From Priapulus caudatus (taxonomy: Eukaryota; Priapulida; Priapulimorpha; Priapulimorphida; Priapulidae), in contig NW_014578155.1 of the NCBI RefSeq assembly GCF_000485595.1, forward strand, positions 10,077 through 61,358: a stretch of 51,282 nt of DNA, given 5' to 3'. The translations under genes were made by a program, and so were the position numbers. The stretch's first letter is position 1, and each line of letters begins with the position of its first letter. The notes below the pieces were generated by a model. The model worked only from the letters and a program-made list of their open reading frames with translations, searched no databases and was not told the DNA's origin. This document shows positions 1 to 10,239 of the stretch, in pieces.

Positions 1-490
1 CAGCAGATATCACAAGAATTTTATTGTCGCGTTATTTATTGTTTGGTCCTAGGTCATATCATCAGTATGCGTGGTATTAATATATCATAAATGTTGCAAT
101 GAAATTACATTTATTAAACCGACTGCTCAGTTACTCGTCTCAGTGTGCCTTTGCGTGAATAAAATAGCATCGTGTTCCCAACTTAACCTTGAAATCAGTG
201 GTCGCTATAATGTGAGTGGATATCTCCTTAAAACTTTGGCATAAACGAGGTCTGGGAATATTTTTTCTTAGATGATTTCCTGCATAAGAATTATTTAATA
301 TTAAGAAAAAAAACGTGTTAAAAAGAAAGCGGTACTAAATTTATCAAGACACATTTTCTCAAGTTGTGGGGCAAATTGACATTATTATGGGCTCTAAAAT
401 GCAACTTGAATACAATGAAAAGCCTGGCAAAAAAAGGGAAATGAAGCCAACGTTGACGCACTATCAACACTAATAAAAAAGGTTCTCAAA
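1..490. other. Unannotated AT-rich flank
   Basis: No open frame of note, no exon-like segment and no clear repeat was seen here. Confidence 0.5.
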
Positions 491-497
491 AAACTTT

Positions 498-610
498 TCA
501 CAAACACACACACCAACACACACACACACACACATGCACACACACACACACACACTCACACACACCACAAACAACACACACACGACCACAAACACTTACA
601 CTTACACACA
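498..610. repeat. (CA)n microsatellite
   Basis: Imperfect CACACA tract with scattered interruptions. The cysteine/valine-rich reverse frame across it is a repeat artefact. Confidence 0.95.
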
Positions 611-631
611 AAATCAATGTGATCCAAAATC

Positions 632-710
632 GTGGGGGGACATTTGATATGAAATGTCCCCCTCTGAAAATTCGTGGGGGCGACAATGTCCCCTGTCCCC
701 CAGTGGATTT
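632..710. repeat. G-rich hairpin fragment of a MITE
   Basis: gggggacattt...aaatgtccccc forms a stem around a short loop. A second cgacaatgtcccctgtccccc stretch follows. Such G-run inverted ends are common in metazoan non-autonomous DNA transposons; no intact ends or target duplication were found. Confidence 0.5.
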
Positions 711-805
711 GCGCCCGGTATAATGCAAATACGCTTATTAAATAACAGATTTGTCAATTACCGCTCCCTGATATGATATATATATATATAATAATATATA
801 TATAG

Positions 806-2596
806 TATATGATGAGGAATCATAATAATTTTTCAGAGGGTAACATGCGCTGATAAATTCATGTCGAGTCGGAGAGTTATGTAGGTGAATATTCGAGTCA
901 TTTGCGTGTATGTTAAGTCATTTCGAGTCATTCCAGTATTTAGGAGGACCGGAATCCAGCTCGCGCGCTTATTTTGTGGCGGCCTCTCTTGGCCTAAGTA
1001 TCAAACAAGGGCGTTTACCGCTGGCTGGGAGACACTTCTTGTTCATTGTAGTTTTTTATTCATTTTAACGTGATTATCGGAACATATCGTTAAAACGCAA
1101 AAATGATGGCATTCAAGGCTGCAGCGGAGTTTCGTCCTGAATCGGTAATTTTTCGTCAACTAACGCTGTTTTGCTAGCCACTTGCCATCATTACTGCTGT
1201 GTGTTGAAAGCTACTGTGCCACACTCACTCACATAGCAGTTCAGTAAATGTAATCACAGCGAGCTGTGGTTCCGAAGTTATTACCTGTAACTACCTAAAT
1301 TAGACCTACAGTGACTTAATCCTATTAGTATTAAATAAGACTAAGTTAGAACTCTCTGCCGCACATGCATCATGCATATATCTTAGGCACCCCGGATTAA
1401 GTTAGCACATTTGCGAAAATGATAGCCAGGTGTCCCAAACGTAGGAATAGTATACTACTAGTACTACTCACTACTAGTACAGTACGTACTATACTAGAAA
1501 CATACTAGTACTAGTAGTAGTACTAGTAGGATTAATGCACAGGATGTTATTAGGCCCAATATGCATTTCATAGACAAACCTGGTGAATTCTCTGTCGGTG
1601 CAAAATGCACGACAAACTTTTCACTATTTACGGCCGTGTTACATAGAACAATCAAAAATACCTAAGCCGCGCTTATATTAACATCCTTTACCTACAATTA
1701 CAAAACACGTTGTCATGCCAGTATTCTCCTTTTTATCAACGCTTTAATTATTTTATTAAAACATCACGACATAAAAAATCACCAAACTATCGCTACACCA
1801 AAACTGCCAATCTTGCATTGAAGCCGCCGCAGCGTAGGATCTGCGTGCACCGGCCGCCGTGCGTATAGCCATATTGAGTCGGCCACACGGCCGCCGTGCG
1901 TATAGCCATATTGAATCTTATCCACACGGCCGCCGCCGTACCCAGGGTACGTTCCGGCAGTACCCTGGGGGACATAGACCCTATGAGCCCTAGTTTGGGA
2001 CCCTGGCTATCATTTTCACAAATGTGCTAAACTAATCCGGGGTGCTAAACTAAGATTATGCCATGATGCATGTGGGCCGAGAGTTCTAACTTAGTCTTAT
2101 TAATAGGATTAAGTCATGTAGGTAATTAGGTAGTTAGGTAATTAATTAGGAACCACAGCTCAGCTGTGATTACTGAACTGGCTTGTGAGTGAGTGTGGCA
2201 CAGTACTTTCAACACAACAGGCAGTAATGATGGCAGTGGTAGAAAAACAGGTTAGTTGACGAAAATTACCATCAGAGACGAAACTCGCTGCAGCCTTGAT
2301 GCCATCATTTTGCGTTAACGATAGTCCAAATCACGTTAAAATGACTAAAAAACTACCAATAACAAGAAGTGTCCTCCAGCCAGCGGTAACTGCCACTTGT
2401 TTTGATACTTAGCCAAGAGAGGGCGCCACAAAAATAAGCGCGCAGAGCTGGGATTCCGGTCCTCCTAAATACTGGAATGATCGAAATGACTTAAAATATC
2501 ACGAAATGACTAGAAATTTCACCTACATAACTCTCCGACTGACACGAAATTATCACGCATAGTTGCCTCTGAAAATGTATTATGATATCATACTAT
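806..2596. mobile_element. 1.8-kb foldback element with ~600-bp inverted arms
   Basis: The left arm (806-1440) reappears as its reverse complement at 1990-2596. Paired landmarks: tttttcagagg / cctctgaaaat, the aggaccggaatccagct stretch at about 943-961 with its complement at about 2449-2465, and the caccccggattaagtt stretch with its complement near 2030. The centre has TACTAG-rich repeats (1450-1530) and a 40-bp direct repeat (ggccgccgtgcgtatagcc twice, 1850-1915), then a piece of another element family (taccctgggggacatagac, 1955-1978). No transposase-like frame. Outer limits are blurred by flanking TA tracts. Confidence 0.85.
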
Positions 2597-2627
2597 ATAT
2601 ATATATATATACATATATACCTAATAT

Positions 2628-2952
2628 CAGGAGTCTATCAATATTAGTTATTCTATATAAGATATAGTAAGATATTAGATATCTTCTATTCAATATCTAT
2701 TCGATATCTATTTGATATATATAATATATATTTATATATATATATATATATAGAGAGAGAGATATATATAGTAAGATAGTAAGATAAGTAGATATAGTAA
2801 GATATTAGATATCTTCTATTCGATATCTATTCGATATATCGATATCTATTATATATATAGATATATTCGATATCTTTCGAATATATAATATCTATTCGAT
2901 ATTAGATATATTCTATATAGTAAGATATTAGATATTGATAGACTCGATCCTG
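2628..2952. mobile_element. 325-bp CAGGAG-ended hairpin element (copy a)
   Basis: It starts CAGGAGTCTATCAATATT and ends with the complement, AATATTGATAGACT plus a small interruption, then ATCCTG. The interior is TATC/ATATCTATTCGAT repeats. Flanks are ctaatat and ataatat, a 7-bp direct repeat with one mismatch. The same 18-bp end is found at 11334. Confidence 0.75.
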
Positions 2953-3187
2953 ATAATATATACTACTATAGGAGTGAGGAGGTTGACGAGTGGGAAAATG
3001 TGTTGAGAGGACAGAGGAAGGAGGCACATGATGAGGAAGAAGGGGAGGGGTAGAAAAAAGGAGGAAGCAGTAGTATAACAAGGTTTACTAAACCAATTTT
3101 CATACACCTCGGTAGGTTTCCCATGTTTTCCGGTCCCACGCCTCGGAAACGACCACGCAGCGTCGGCCGGTTTTCTCGGTCTGTGAT

Positions 3188-3645
3188 TATGATCCTAAAT
3201 GTATGCCACAAAATGTCGTGTTAATTATTTGTATACAATTATCATATATTGTAATTAATATTATCCTAAATGTATGCCGCGTAGTGTCATGTTTGCATAC
3301 TGTTATCATGTAATTAAATTTATCCTAAATGTAACCCCTATTATCCTAAATGTATATGCCGCAGAACGTCACATGAAATATTTGCATACCAGTACGATAT
3401 TTTTATAATTACCATCATCCTAAATGTATAATGCAGAATGTCATGTTATTAATTGCGTACCGATGTCATGTCTTGTATGTTCTATCATACTAAATGTATG
3501 CAATGGAATGTCATGTTGACTATTTGTATACCGACATCATGTCTTGTAATTGCTTTTATGATCCTAAATGTAGACCGCAGAATGTCATGTTAATTACTTG
3601 CATACCGATAACATATCTTAATTGTAATTACTTGTATCCTGTCGG
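3188..3645 (+). repeat. ~70-bp tandem array
   Basis: About seven degenerate units, each opening with atcctaaatgtatgccgcag and continuing aatgtcatgttaatt...cataccgat. One unit is a 21-bp remnant. No coding potential. Confidence 0.9.
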
Positions 3646-3937
3646 TATCCTAACCAAATTTTACAGTCTGTACTGGGTATATATTTGTTATCCCACCCCG
3701 CAACATATCTTGCTTCAATATCTATACGATACGATCGAATACATCTTGCTGTACGCTAACCTTACCCAGTAACTGGCTTCTCCTGTGGATCCCGCTGAAA
3801 AGGATTTACTTTTGTCGAGTATCATATTACATCGTTACGCTGTTAATTAGCAGAATCGGAGTTAGAGTTGCGCTTATGGGTATGATTACGGTTATAGTTA
3901 TGGTTATGGTAATGGTCGTCATATGGTTACATATTAT

Positions 3938-3993
3938 CAGGAGTGAATAATATTAGATTTTTATTAGATTATATCTATTATTATTCACTCCTG
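3938..3993. mobile_element. 56-bp CAGGAG-ended hairpin element (copy b)
   Basis: The outer arms CAGGAGTGAATAATA and TATTATTCACTCCTG are perfect complements. Flanking direct repeats atattat lie at 3931-3937 and 3994-4000. The stem beyond CAGGAGT is not shared with the other copies. Confidence 0.85.
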
Positions 3994-4000
3994 ATATTAT

Positions 4001-4037
4001 CAGGAGTAAGATAATATCCTATATTATTTTACTCCTG
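4001..4037. mobile_element. 37-bp CAGGAG-ended hairpin element (copy c)
   Basis: CAGGAGTAAGATAATA pairs with TATTATTTTACTCCTG (one mismatch). It abuts copy b, sharing the atattat repeat at 3994-4000, with gtattat on the far side (4038-4044, one mismatch). Confidence 0.8.
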
Positions 4038-4049
4038 GTATTATTATGG

Positions 4050-5050
4050 TTATCATGAGGTCATGGCTGTGGTTACGATTAGTATTAATGGTGTGGTTGA
4101 AATTACATGCAGGGGACATACACGGACATCAACAAGAGTACGTACGTCTTCCTCAGCGGGCATTTATTTACGTTTACCCTAGTAAATTTCAGCTTTGTCA
4201 ATGGCTTATTGTTAGACAATCGCGAAAAGGGTAAGACTCATGTACGACCCCCCCCCCCAGGCTACTTCTCAAAAGCGATCGACAGTAAAGCCTACCTTGT
4301 AGCAGTACGGTCTATGCAGCCCATACTCACACGATACACACACGATTTCTTCCGCCTGTATAGTATAGTAATACATTGTTCTTCTCCTGCGTCGTGGTTT
4401 CTGGTCTCCCTCTGGTTGTTGCAGTGCTAACTGTGTCGTGCGCTTTGTATAGGAATAAGTTTTCGCGTTATCTGCTGTGTAATGTAAAGTTACTACGTAT
4501 AAGCCTACACGTTATAAATGACCAGAAGCCGTAAAAATCAAAGATGTTATTTAACTTTTACAATCTTCGTTGACGTCCGACAGTCTTCTCTTTCTGCGTC
4601 TGCCGTCGCTGCATGGTGTTACGCCATTGTATGGAGACTGTCTTTCTATCAATCGACAACAAAGAACTGCAGTAAATAGTAAACATGCAAGCGCGTATTT
4701 TCCTTCGCATATACACGGTCTAAAAATTACTGTGAATTGTCGTGCTCACGTTATATTTGGCGCTGAATCCGTCATAAGTCAGGAAATATGTGTCTGGGCA
4801 CAGTGCTCTGAAATAACAAAAAAATATGCAATGGGTATCAGTATAGGCCTACACCGAAAATGTAAGAACGAATATAAAGGTAACGCATAAAGCAGCACGA
4901 CTTGAGAGCCTAACAAGTAATAAATAATTAGTACAAGTCTGCAGCGTAATGTGATGCGACTCAATTTACACATTATATCTGATCAGCGCAGTTACCGACA
5001 GTGTCTGAGTCACGGTGAATAGAAAGACGGAGATATAGATTGAGATTACA
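4050..5050. other. No gene seen
   Basis: The open frames here (for example 4107-4430 and 4570-4890) show no recognisable domain and overlap a poly-C run near 4248. I see no exon, RNA gene or clear element. Confidence 0.5.
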
Positions 5051-5059
5051 GTAACCGTG

Positions 5060-5248
5060 CTTGTGTTTGCGTGCGTGCGTGCGTGCGTGTGTGAGTGCGT
5101 GCGCATATGCAAGCACGGGTATAGCATGCGACTATGTCTGTGTTTTTGTTTGTTTGTGTATTTGTGTGTGTTGCCCTGCTGCCTATTTGGGTCCGGCCGT
5201 CTGTCTGTCAGTCCGTTTGTTCGCCCGTTCGCCCGTCCGCCCGTCCGT
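5060..5248. repeat. GTGC and CCGT-type low-complexity tracts
   Basis: Runs of gtgcgtgcgtgc (5064-5104) and of cgtccgcccgtccg (5190-5248). Open frames on both strands are repeat artefacts. Confidence 0.85.
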
Positions 5249-6916
5249 ATGGGGCGCCAAGTGTCGCATGACTGATTTCGATACGAAATCATTGATTTCG
5301 TAACGAAATCAAGTCTACAAAGTGATTTCGTTACGAAATCAAGTCTACAAAGTAATTTCGTTACGAAATCAACTACTGCGAGTAATTTCGTTACGAAATC
5401 AACTACTGCGAGTCATTTCGTTACGAAATCAGCTACTGCGGGGCATTTCGTTACGAAATCATGCTACACTTGGCGCGCCGGCGCGCCAAATTTTGCATGA
5501 CTTGATTTCGTTACAGAATCATTGATTTCGTAAACGAAATCAAGTCTACAAAGTGATCTTCGTACGAACGAATCATAACTACTGCGAGTGATTTCGTGAT
5601 GAAATCAGCTACTGCGAGTCATTTCGTGACGCATCAGCTACTGCGAGTTATTTCGTCTGCGAAATCAAGTCTACAAAGTGATTTCGTTACACAATTCAAG
5701 CTCGACAAAAGTGATTTCGTTACGAAATCACTACTCGCAAGTGATTTCGTTACGAAATCAGCTACTGCGACGTGATTCGTTACGAAATCAGTCTCCTGCG
5801 AGCGAGTTCGTTACGAAACTCAAGCTACACTTGCTGCGCGCCGCGCGCCAAGTGTCGCATGATTTGATTTCGTTACAAAATCATTGATTCGTAACGAAAT
5901 CAAGTCTACAAAGTGATTTCGTTACGAAATTAACTACTGCAGAGCGATTCGTTACGAAATAAGCTACTGCGGTGATTTCGTTACGCAAATCAATGATTTT
6001 GTAACGAAATCTATGGGCGCCCCAAGTGTAGACGCCCGGGGTACACGCACGTACACGCGGGTACACGCACGTGCACGCGGGTACACGCACGTACGCGCAC
6101 GCCACGACCACCGGGTACACGGAGATACACGCCACGTACACGCACGTGCACGCACGTACACGCGGGACCGCACGTACACGCGGGTAACGCCTGCACGACA
6201 GCATACACGCACGTACACGCCAGGTACACGCACGTACACCGCAACTACCACACGGTCACACGCGCACGTACACAGCAGCGTACACGCGGCGTACACGCAC
6301 GTACACGCACGTATACGCGGGTACACGCGGGTACACGCACGTACACGCAGATACACGCCAGAACCGCGGTACACGCACGTACACGCGGGTACACGCACGT
6401 ACCCCATGCTACACTGCGCCTCATAGATTTCGTTACAAAATCATTGAATTCGTAACGAAATCAGTCATGCGACACTTGGCGGCGCCGAGCGCGCCAAGTG
6501 TAGCATGATTTCGTAACAAAATCACTCGCAGTAGCATGATTTCGTAACGAAATCACTCGCAGTAGCTGATTTCGTAACGAAATCACTCCGCAGTAGTTGA
6601 TCTTCGTAACGAAATCACTTTGTAGACTTGATTTCGTTACGAAATCAATGATTTTGTAAGAAAAATCAAGTCATCGCGACACTTGGCGCGCCGACCGCGC
6701 CAAGTGTAGCATGATTTCGTAACGAAATCACTCACAGTAGCTAATTTCGTAACGAAATCACTCGCAGTAGCTGATTTCGTAACGAAATTACTCGCAGTAG
6801 TTGATTTCGTAGCGAAATCACTTTGTAGACTTGATTTCGTTTACAAAATCATTGATTTCGTTTACAAAATCATTGATTTCGTAACGAAATCAGTCATGCG
6901 ACACTTGGCGCCCCAT
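5249..6916. mobile_element. 1.67-kb hierarchical palindrome array (foldback)
   Basis: The two ends are complements: atggggcgccaagtgtcgca at 5249 and tgcgacacttggcgccccat at 6897. Inside are roughly 40 copies of the near-palindrome TGATTTCGTTACGAAATCA, spaced by 11-bp spacers of two main types (agtctacaaag, actactgcgag). The copies are grouped in blocks separated by ACACTTGGCGCGCC/GGCGCGCCAAGTGT palindromes near 5468, 5828, 6472 and 6682. The left half mostly reads CGTTACG and the right half CGTAACG. A CGTACACGCA-type array (6040-6412) fills the centre. No open frame beyond repeat artefacts. Confidence 0.92.
6040..6412. repeat. CGTACACGCA/CGGGTACACG array at the centre of the palindrome
   Basis: About 370 bases of acgcacgtacacgcgggtac-type repeats, GC-rich, at the symmetry centre of the surrounding inverted array. 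Open frames in several registers are artefacts of the periodicity. Confidence 0.95.
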
Positions 6917-6984
6917 AAGCGCAAGTATACAGGGCTTCCGCTAAACAGCTAGCAGGGCAACGCGGTGCGAATATGGTTACTAAA

Positions 6985-7560
6985 ATGGCTGCTGGGTATG
7001 TACTCTCTAAATTAATAGTATAATTGCAACAAAATACTAGTTATTTCAATTGATTAAGGCTGGATATAGAGCTGCACACATTATGTAGGACACACACATC
7101 GCCATCTAATATTTTTAGTGTCACGTCAACCGCAAAAAAACTACACTATCATATTAAATGTGGCATCGGGATATATATTTTATATCCAAGTATTTATATC
7201 CAGAATGTGCGCTCCATTTAAAAACCCACAATTTCAACAACATGTTGTTTTAATTGACGGATACTAGGCATGCGCGAACGCTGGTTTCTTCCTATACTAT
7301 AAGAAAATGTAGGAAGACTATAGGCACATTATCATTATTAAATTGAGAGGTGAATTGGGGGAATGTGCCCTCTAAATTATTGATATAATTTCAGCAAAAT
7401 AGCGTTTAATTTATTTGATAACGGCTGTATATACAGCTGCACGTGCCATGTAGGACACATTATACATATATTACAATCTATTAGATAATTTAAATTTTAT
7501 TAGTGTCACGTGAATGGTTAGCTGGAACGTCAGCCACGAAAACTCGGCACTTTGTCATTA
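6985..7560 (+). repeat. Degenerate direct repeat, two units of ~200 bp
   Basis: Both units run ctctaaatta...ataatt.cagcaaaata, then tata.agctgcac...atgtaggacacac, then attagtgtcacgt. Unit 1 is about 7000-7140; unit 2 is about 7368-7515. Probably two pieces of one repeat family. Confidence 0.75.
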
Positions 7561-7564
7561 TTAA

Positions 7565-8210
7565 AGAGAGCAATCAAGATTTATATATATATTATATATA
7601 TTATATATATTAAGCTACTACTTAGACAACTATTTGCTTTCTAGTTTAAAAGCTTTTTATTTCATTTACATTTTAAAACATGTACAGGTTCCCGGCCGCT
7701 ATATCGAACGGGGATATTTGGTACGACTATAGCTATAGGCACTTTAGAATTAAAGGGACTACGTCACGAATTTTCTATGGTATAAATTGCTAAAAACAAT
7801 TTGCATTTTTTTACATTAAAAGTAAGAACTAACGTTACTAAATTATCCTCAAACTCTCACCTGATAAAAATGTTTTTACGTTGGTTAAATTTGGCAAAAT
7901 CTAGACGATTTGGTAATTTCTGTGTCTAACACTATTTCCCCCAGTACTGTTCAGATACTGCGTCTCTCTGTTTTTCACCGGCAAATTAGGGCATATAAAG
8001 AAGGTATATAAGCATGAAAGAAACAGAAACACTAATTGTATTTTCATACATTTTATGTTGTACAAATAACACACAGACAATATACTACTTGATGGTGCTA
8101 GAAATTCGTGACGTAATCACTTTAAGAATGACTGGATGCATGTATGCACTCCCGAATATAATAAATATAATTGGCAATTGCAGCAAAATATTATATCCGA
8201 TAAATCCGAT
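7565..8210. other. No gene seen
   Basis: AT-rich sequence with a short TA tract (7580-7610). The frame at 8014-8313 has no recognisable features. Confidence 0.5.
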
Positions 8211-8214
8211 AAGA

Positions 8215-8430
8215 TTGATTTCAAGTCTTTTCGAGAGTTATATACTTAATTACGTGCATTTCGAGTTATTTGGTGACATTTTGAGTCATTTCGAGTGTTC
8301 AAGAGTTAATTAGTTATTCGAGAGTTAAGTATGTGCATCTCGAGTTATTTCGAGGCATTTGAATCATTTTTGTCATTTCGAGAGTTAACTATATAGGAGC
8401 ATTTAGAGTCATTTCGGTGTTTAGGGGTAC
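8215..8430. repeat. GAGTCATTTCGAG minisatellite
   Basis: Repeated gagtcatttcgag / cgagttattt / cgagagttaa words, ending agagtcatttcggtgtttag. The same words occur in the outer arm of the foldback element at 885-945 (cgagtcattccagtatttag), so this is probably a related element end. Confidence 0.75.
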
Positions 8431-8689
8431 CCATCGGCTCATGTGATATTTTGTTTATCTTGGGGTTTCTGAGCCAGTGGTTTAGCTCGGTTCGCTGTTC
8501 TAGTTAGTTTAGTCTGTTTAGTTTATTTCAAACAAGTGTATACGTCGTCATTGTTATGATTTTACCAATGCCAGACGACGCATCTTTACTAGCGGTGGGC
8601 AAGTGGTCTGGTATGTTTAGGAATTTCAATCAACTTGCCTCTCAGGCAATGCAACGAGCAATCATATTTTAATGTTGGAATCAGTGACT

Positions 8690-8780
8690 CACGAGGGACT
8701 TGAGGCCGAAAAAAAAAGTGATATATATAAATAGGAATATTTATATATATGACACTTATTTTTCGCCTCAAGTCCCTGTG
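8690..8780. mobile_element. 91-bp MITE with 8-bp target duplication
   Basis: CACGAGGGACTTGAGGC pairs with GCCTCAAGTCCCTGTG around an AT-rich self-complementary core. The flanks are a perfect direct repeat, cagtgact, at 8682-8689 and 8781-8788. An 8-bp duplication fits hAT-like transposition. Confidence 0.85.
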
Positions 8781-9033
8781 CAGTGACTCTGGACTGTAGC
8801 CGTGTAGCCTGTAGGCCCATATATAGCTGTATTATAGTGTAATAGACTGTAACGTGAATGTCATTTTTTTAGTTGGAATGGAAAAAACTATATCATGATG
8901 GCTGTTGCTCCTGCGACGGTACCGTCGCCGATTATTTTTCTCTTAAAGTCACGGTACTGACGGTACTGACGCCTGATTGGTTAGCTTGTTTTCTTGCGAT
9001 ATACATAGCACATCCAAAATTTTAATTTCAATA

Positions 9034-9101
9034 TGTGGGCAGCGCCAAACGGGTAGAGCGCTTGCCCCAAGTATGATGGTCGCGGGATCGAATCCCATCC
9101 G
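9034..9101 (+). repeat. tRNA-derived (SINE-like) pseudo-tRNA segment
   Basis: The stretch gggtagagcgcttgcc resembles a tRNA D-arm/A box, and cgcgggatcgaatcccatcc resembles a T-arm/B box. The gcgc...gcgc D stem is formed, but the anticodon arm is degenerate and the acceptor stem does not close. It is therefore called a tRNA-derived pseudogene or SINE head rather than a working tRNA. Confidence 0.6.
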
Positions 9102-9255
9102 TTTTCTAATTATTTTCCTGTTTCTGTATTTTTCTAATCTTTATCTGTTACAATTTTTTTCCATTAACGCAAATATTAACATTATTTATTTACAACATTT
9201 AATAACAACAATTAATTTTTACAACAATTAAAAATTAATTTTATTAATTTAATAG

Positions 9256-9328
9256 AGTTAGGGTTAGGGTTAGGTTAGGGTTAGGGTAGGGTTAGGGTTT
9301 TAGGGTTAGGTAGTTAGGGTTAGGGTTA
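9256..9328 (+). repeat. Interstitial TTAGGG repeats
   Basis: About twelve gttaggg-type units with occasional slippage. TTAGGG is the telomere unit of most animals; this tract lies inside a MITE, so it is not a chromosome end. Confidence 0.95.
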
Positions 9329-9479
9329 TCGTATATATCGTATAAAATCGGTATATATATAATCGTACAAAAGCAACGGTAGTTATTATTCGCCGATAGA
9401 TGGCGCTGGCCATCACTTACCGTGAGTTCAGAGAGAAAAATTCGGGCGACGGTACCGGTCGCAGGGACACAGCCATATA

Positions 9480-10040
9480 TATATGCACTACTCGCCTAAA
9501 ATTACTACTAAATTATCTGTAACATGCTACCGGTCTCAAATCACTGGTGCATGTAAGATTAATCGACACGTAATCAGGGGGTAGAAATGAACTTTTGAAC
9601 AGGCGAGTCCCAAGCCCTGCCGCCTCGAAAAAGAGAGTATCCGCAGCAAAATGAGAGAGTCCGCAGTCTGAAGTCTCAAAATTAAAGATATAACAATAAC
9701 GTATGTGCTTATTTTGAGAGTTCATGGCGGTGCACGTCTGCTAATTTTCTTTGGACATTTGATGAAAAAATACGGTAATTCCGCAAGTCCGTGCTCTGGA
9801 ATGAACTAGTTCGCAGCGATGCCAAACTATACTAGTAGTAGTGAGTAAGTAGTATAGTCCTAGTAGCAAATTTGCAGGGAGTTACACGGATTCTGCATAT
9901 TCAAATCAGGGAGTATTTGACTCCGGACTCTCGTTAATTTCGCACCCTGCGTAATACATGAAACAAGTAACTGTAGGGCCTATTCTTACTGCCAAAAACA
10001 GTTCCCAATAATTTGTCGCATAATTTGTCATTACGTACCG
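9480..10040. other. No gene seen
   Basis: A mixed region with repeated 'agggag' and 'gtccgcag' words near 9580-9690. No exon or complete element recognised. Confidence 0.45.
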
Positions 10041-10044
10041 TTAG

Positions 10045-10233
10045 CCAGGGGCGTGTACAGGATTTTGTAACGCAGGGGGGGGGGGGTCAAAGCCATACTC
10101 AAACTTGCCAAGCACGCGAAGGGGGGGGGGCTGGGGTCAAAATTTTGAAACTAGACCCCCTTAGATGCGTTTTCTGCGCGAACAGGGGGGAGGGGGTCCG
10201 GACCCCCTGGACCCCCCCTGTACACGCCCCTGG
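10045..10233. mobile_element. 189-bp MITE, CCAGGGGCGTGTACAGG ends
   Basis: ccaggggcgtgtacagg at the left is matched by cctgtacacgcccctgg at the right, a perfect 17-bp terminal inverted repeat. The flanks are ttag on both sides (10041-10044, 10234-10237), or gttag if one end base is assigned to the target. The interior is G- and C-run rich. Confidence 0.85.
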
Positions 10234-10239
10234 TTAGGC

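Larger units (their letters stand above)
8900..9474. mobile_element. 575-bp MITE carrying a tRNA-like segment and a telomere-like tract
   Basis: The left end ggctgttgctcctgcgacgg continues taccgtcgccgattatttttctc; the right end is its complement (gagagaaaaattcgggcgac, ggtaccggtcgcagggacac, agcc). Between them lie a tRNA-like stretch (9034-9101), an AT-rich part and TTAGGG repeats (9256-9328). No transposase frame. A clear target duplication was not found. Confidence 0.8.

Noticed and set aside
4570-4890. 106-codon frame as a gene
   Set aside because: No homology recognised, no splice or promoter context, ordinary composition for non-coding DNA here.
5964-6407. Overlapping 100-147-codon frames on both strands
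   Set aside because: Periodic CGTACACG repeat has no stops in several registers; not a gene.
5249-6916. CRISPR-like repeat-spacer array
   Set aside because: Spacers are a few recurring 11-mers, units are inverted in the second half, and the genome is animal; not CRISPR.
9034-9101. Functional tRNA gene
   Set aside because: A and B box-like words are present but the anticodon arm and acceptor stem do not form.
9256-9328. True telomere end
   Set aside because: It is flanked by unique sequence and lies within an inverted-repeat element.
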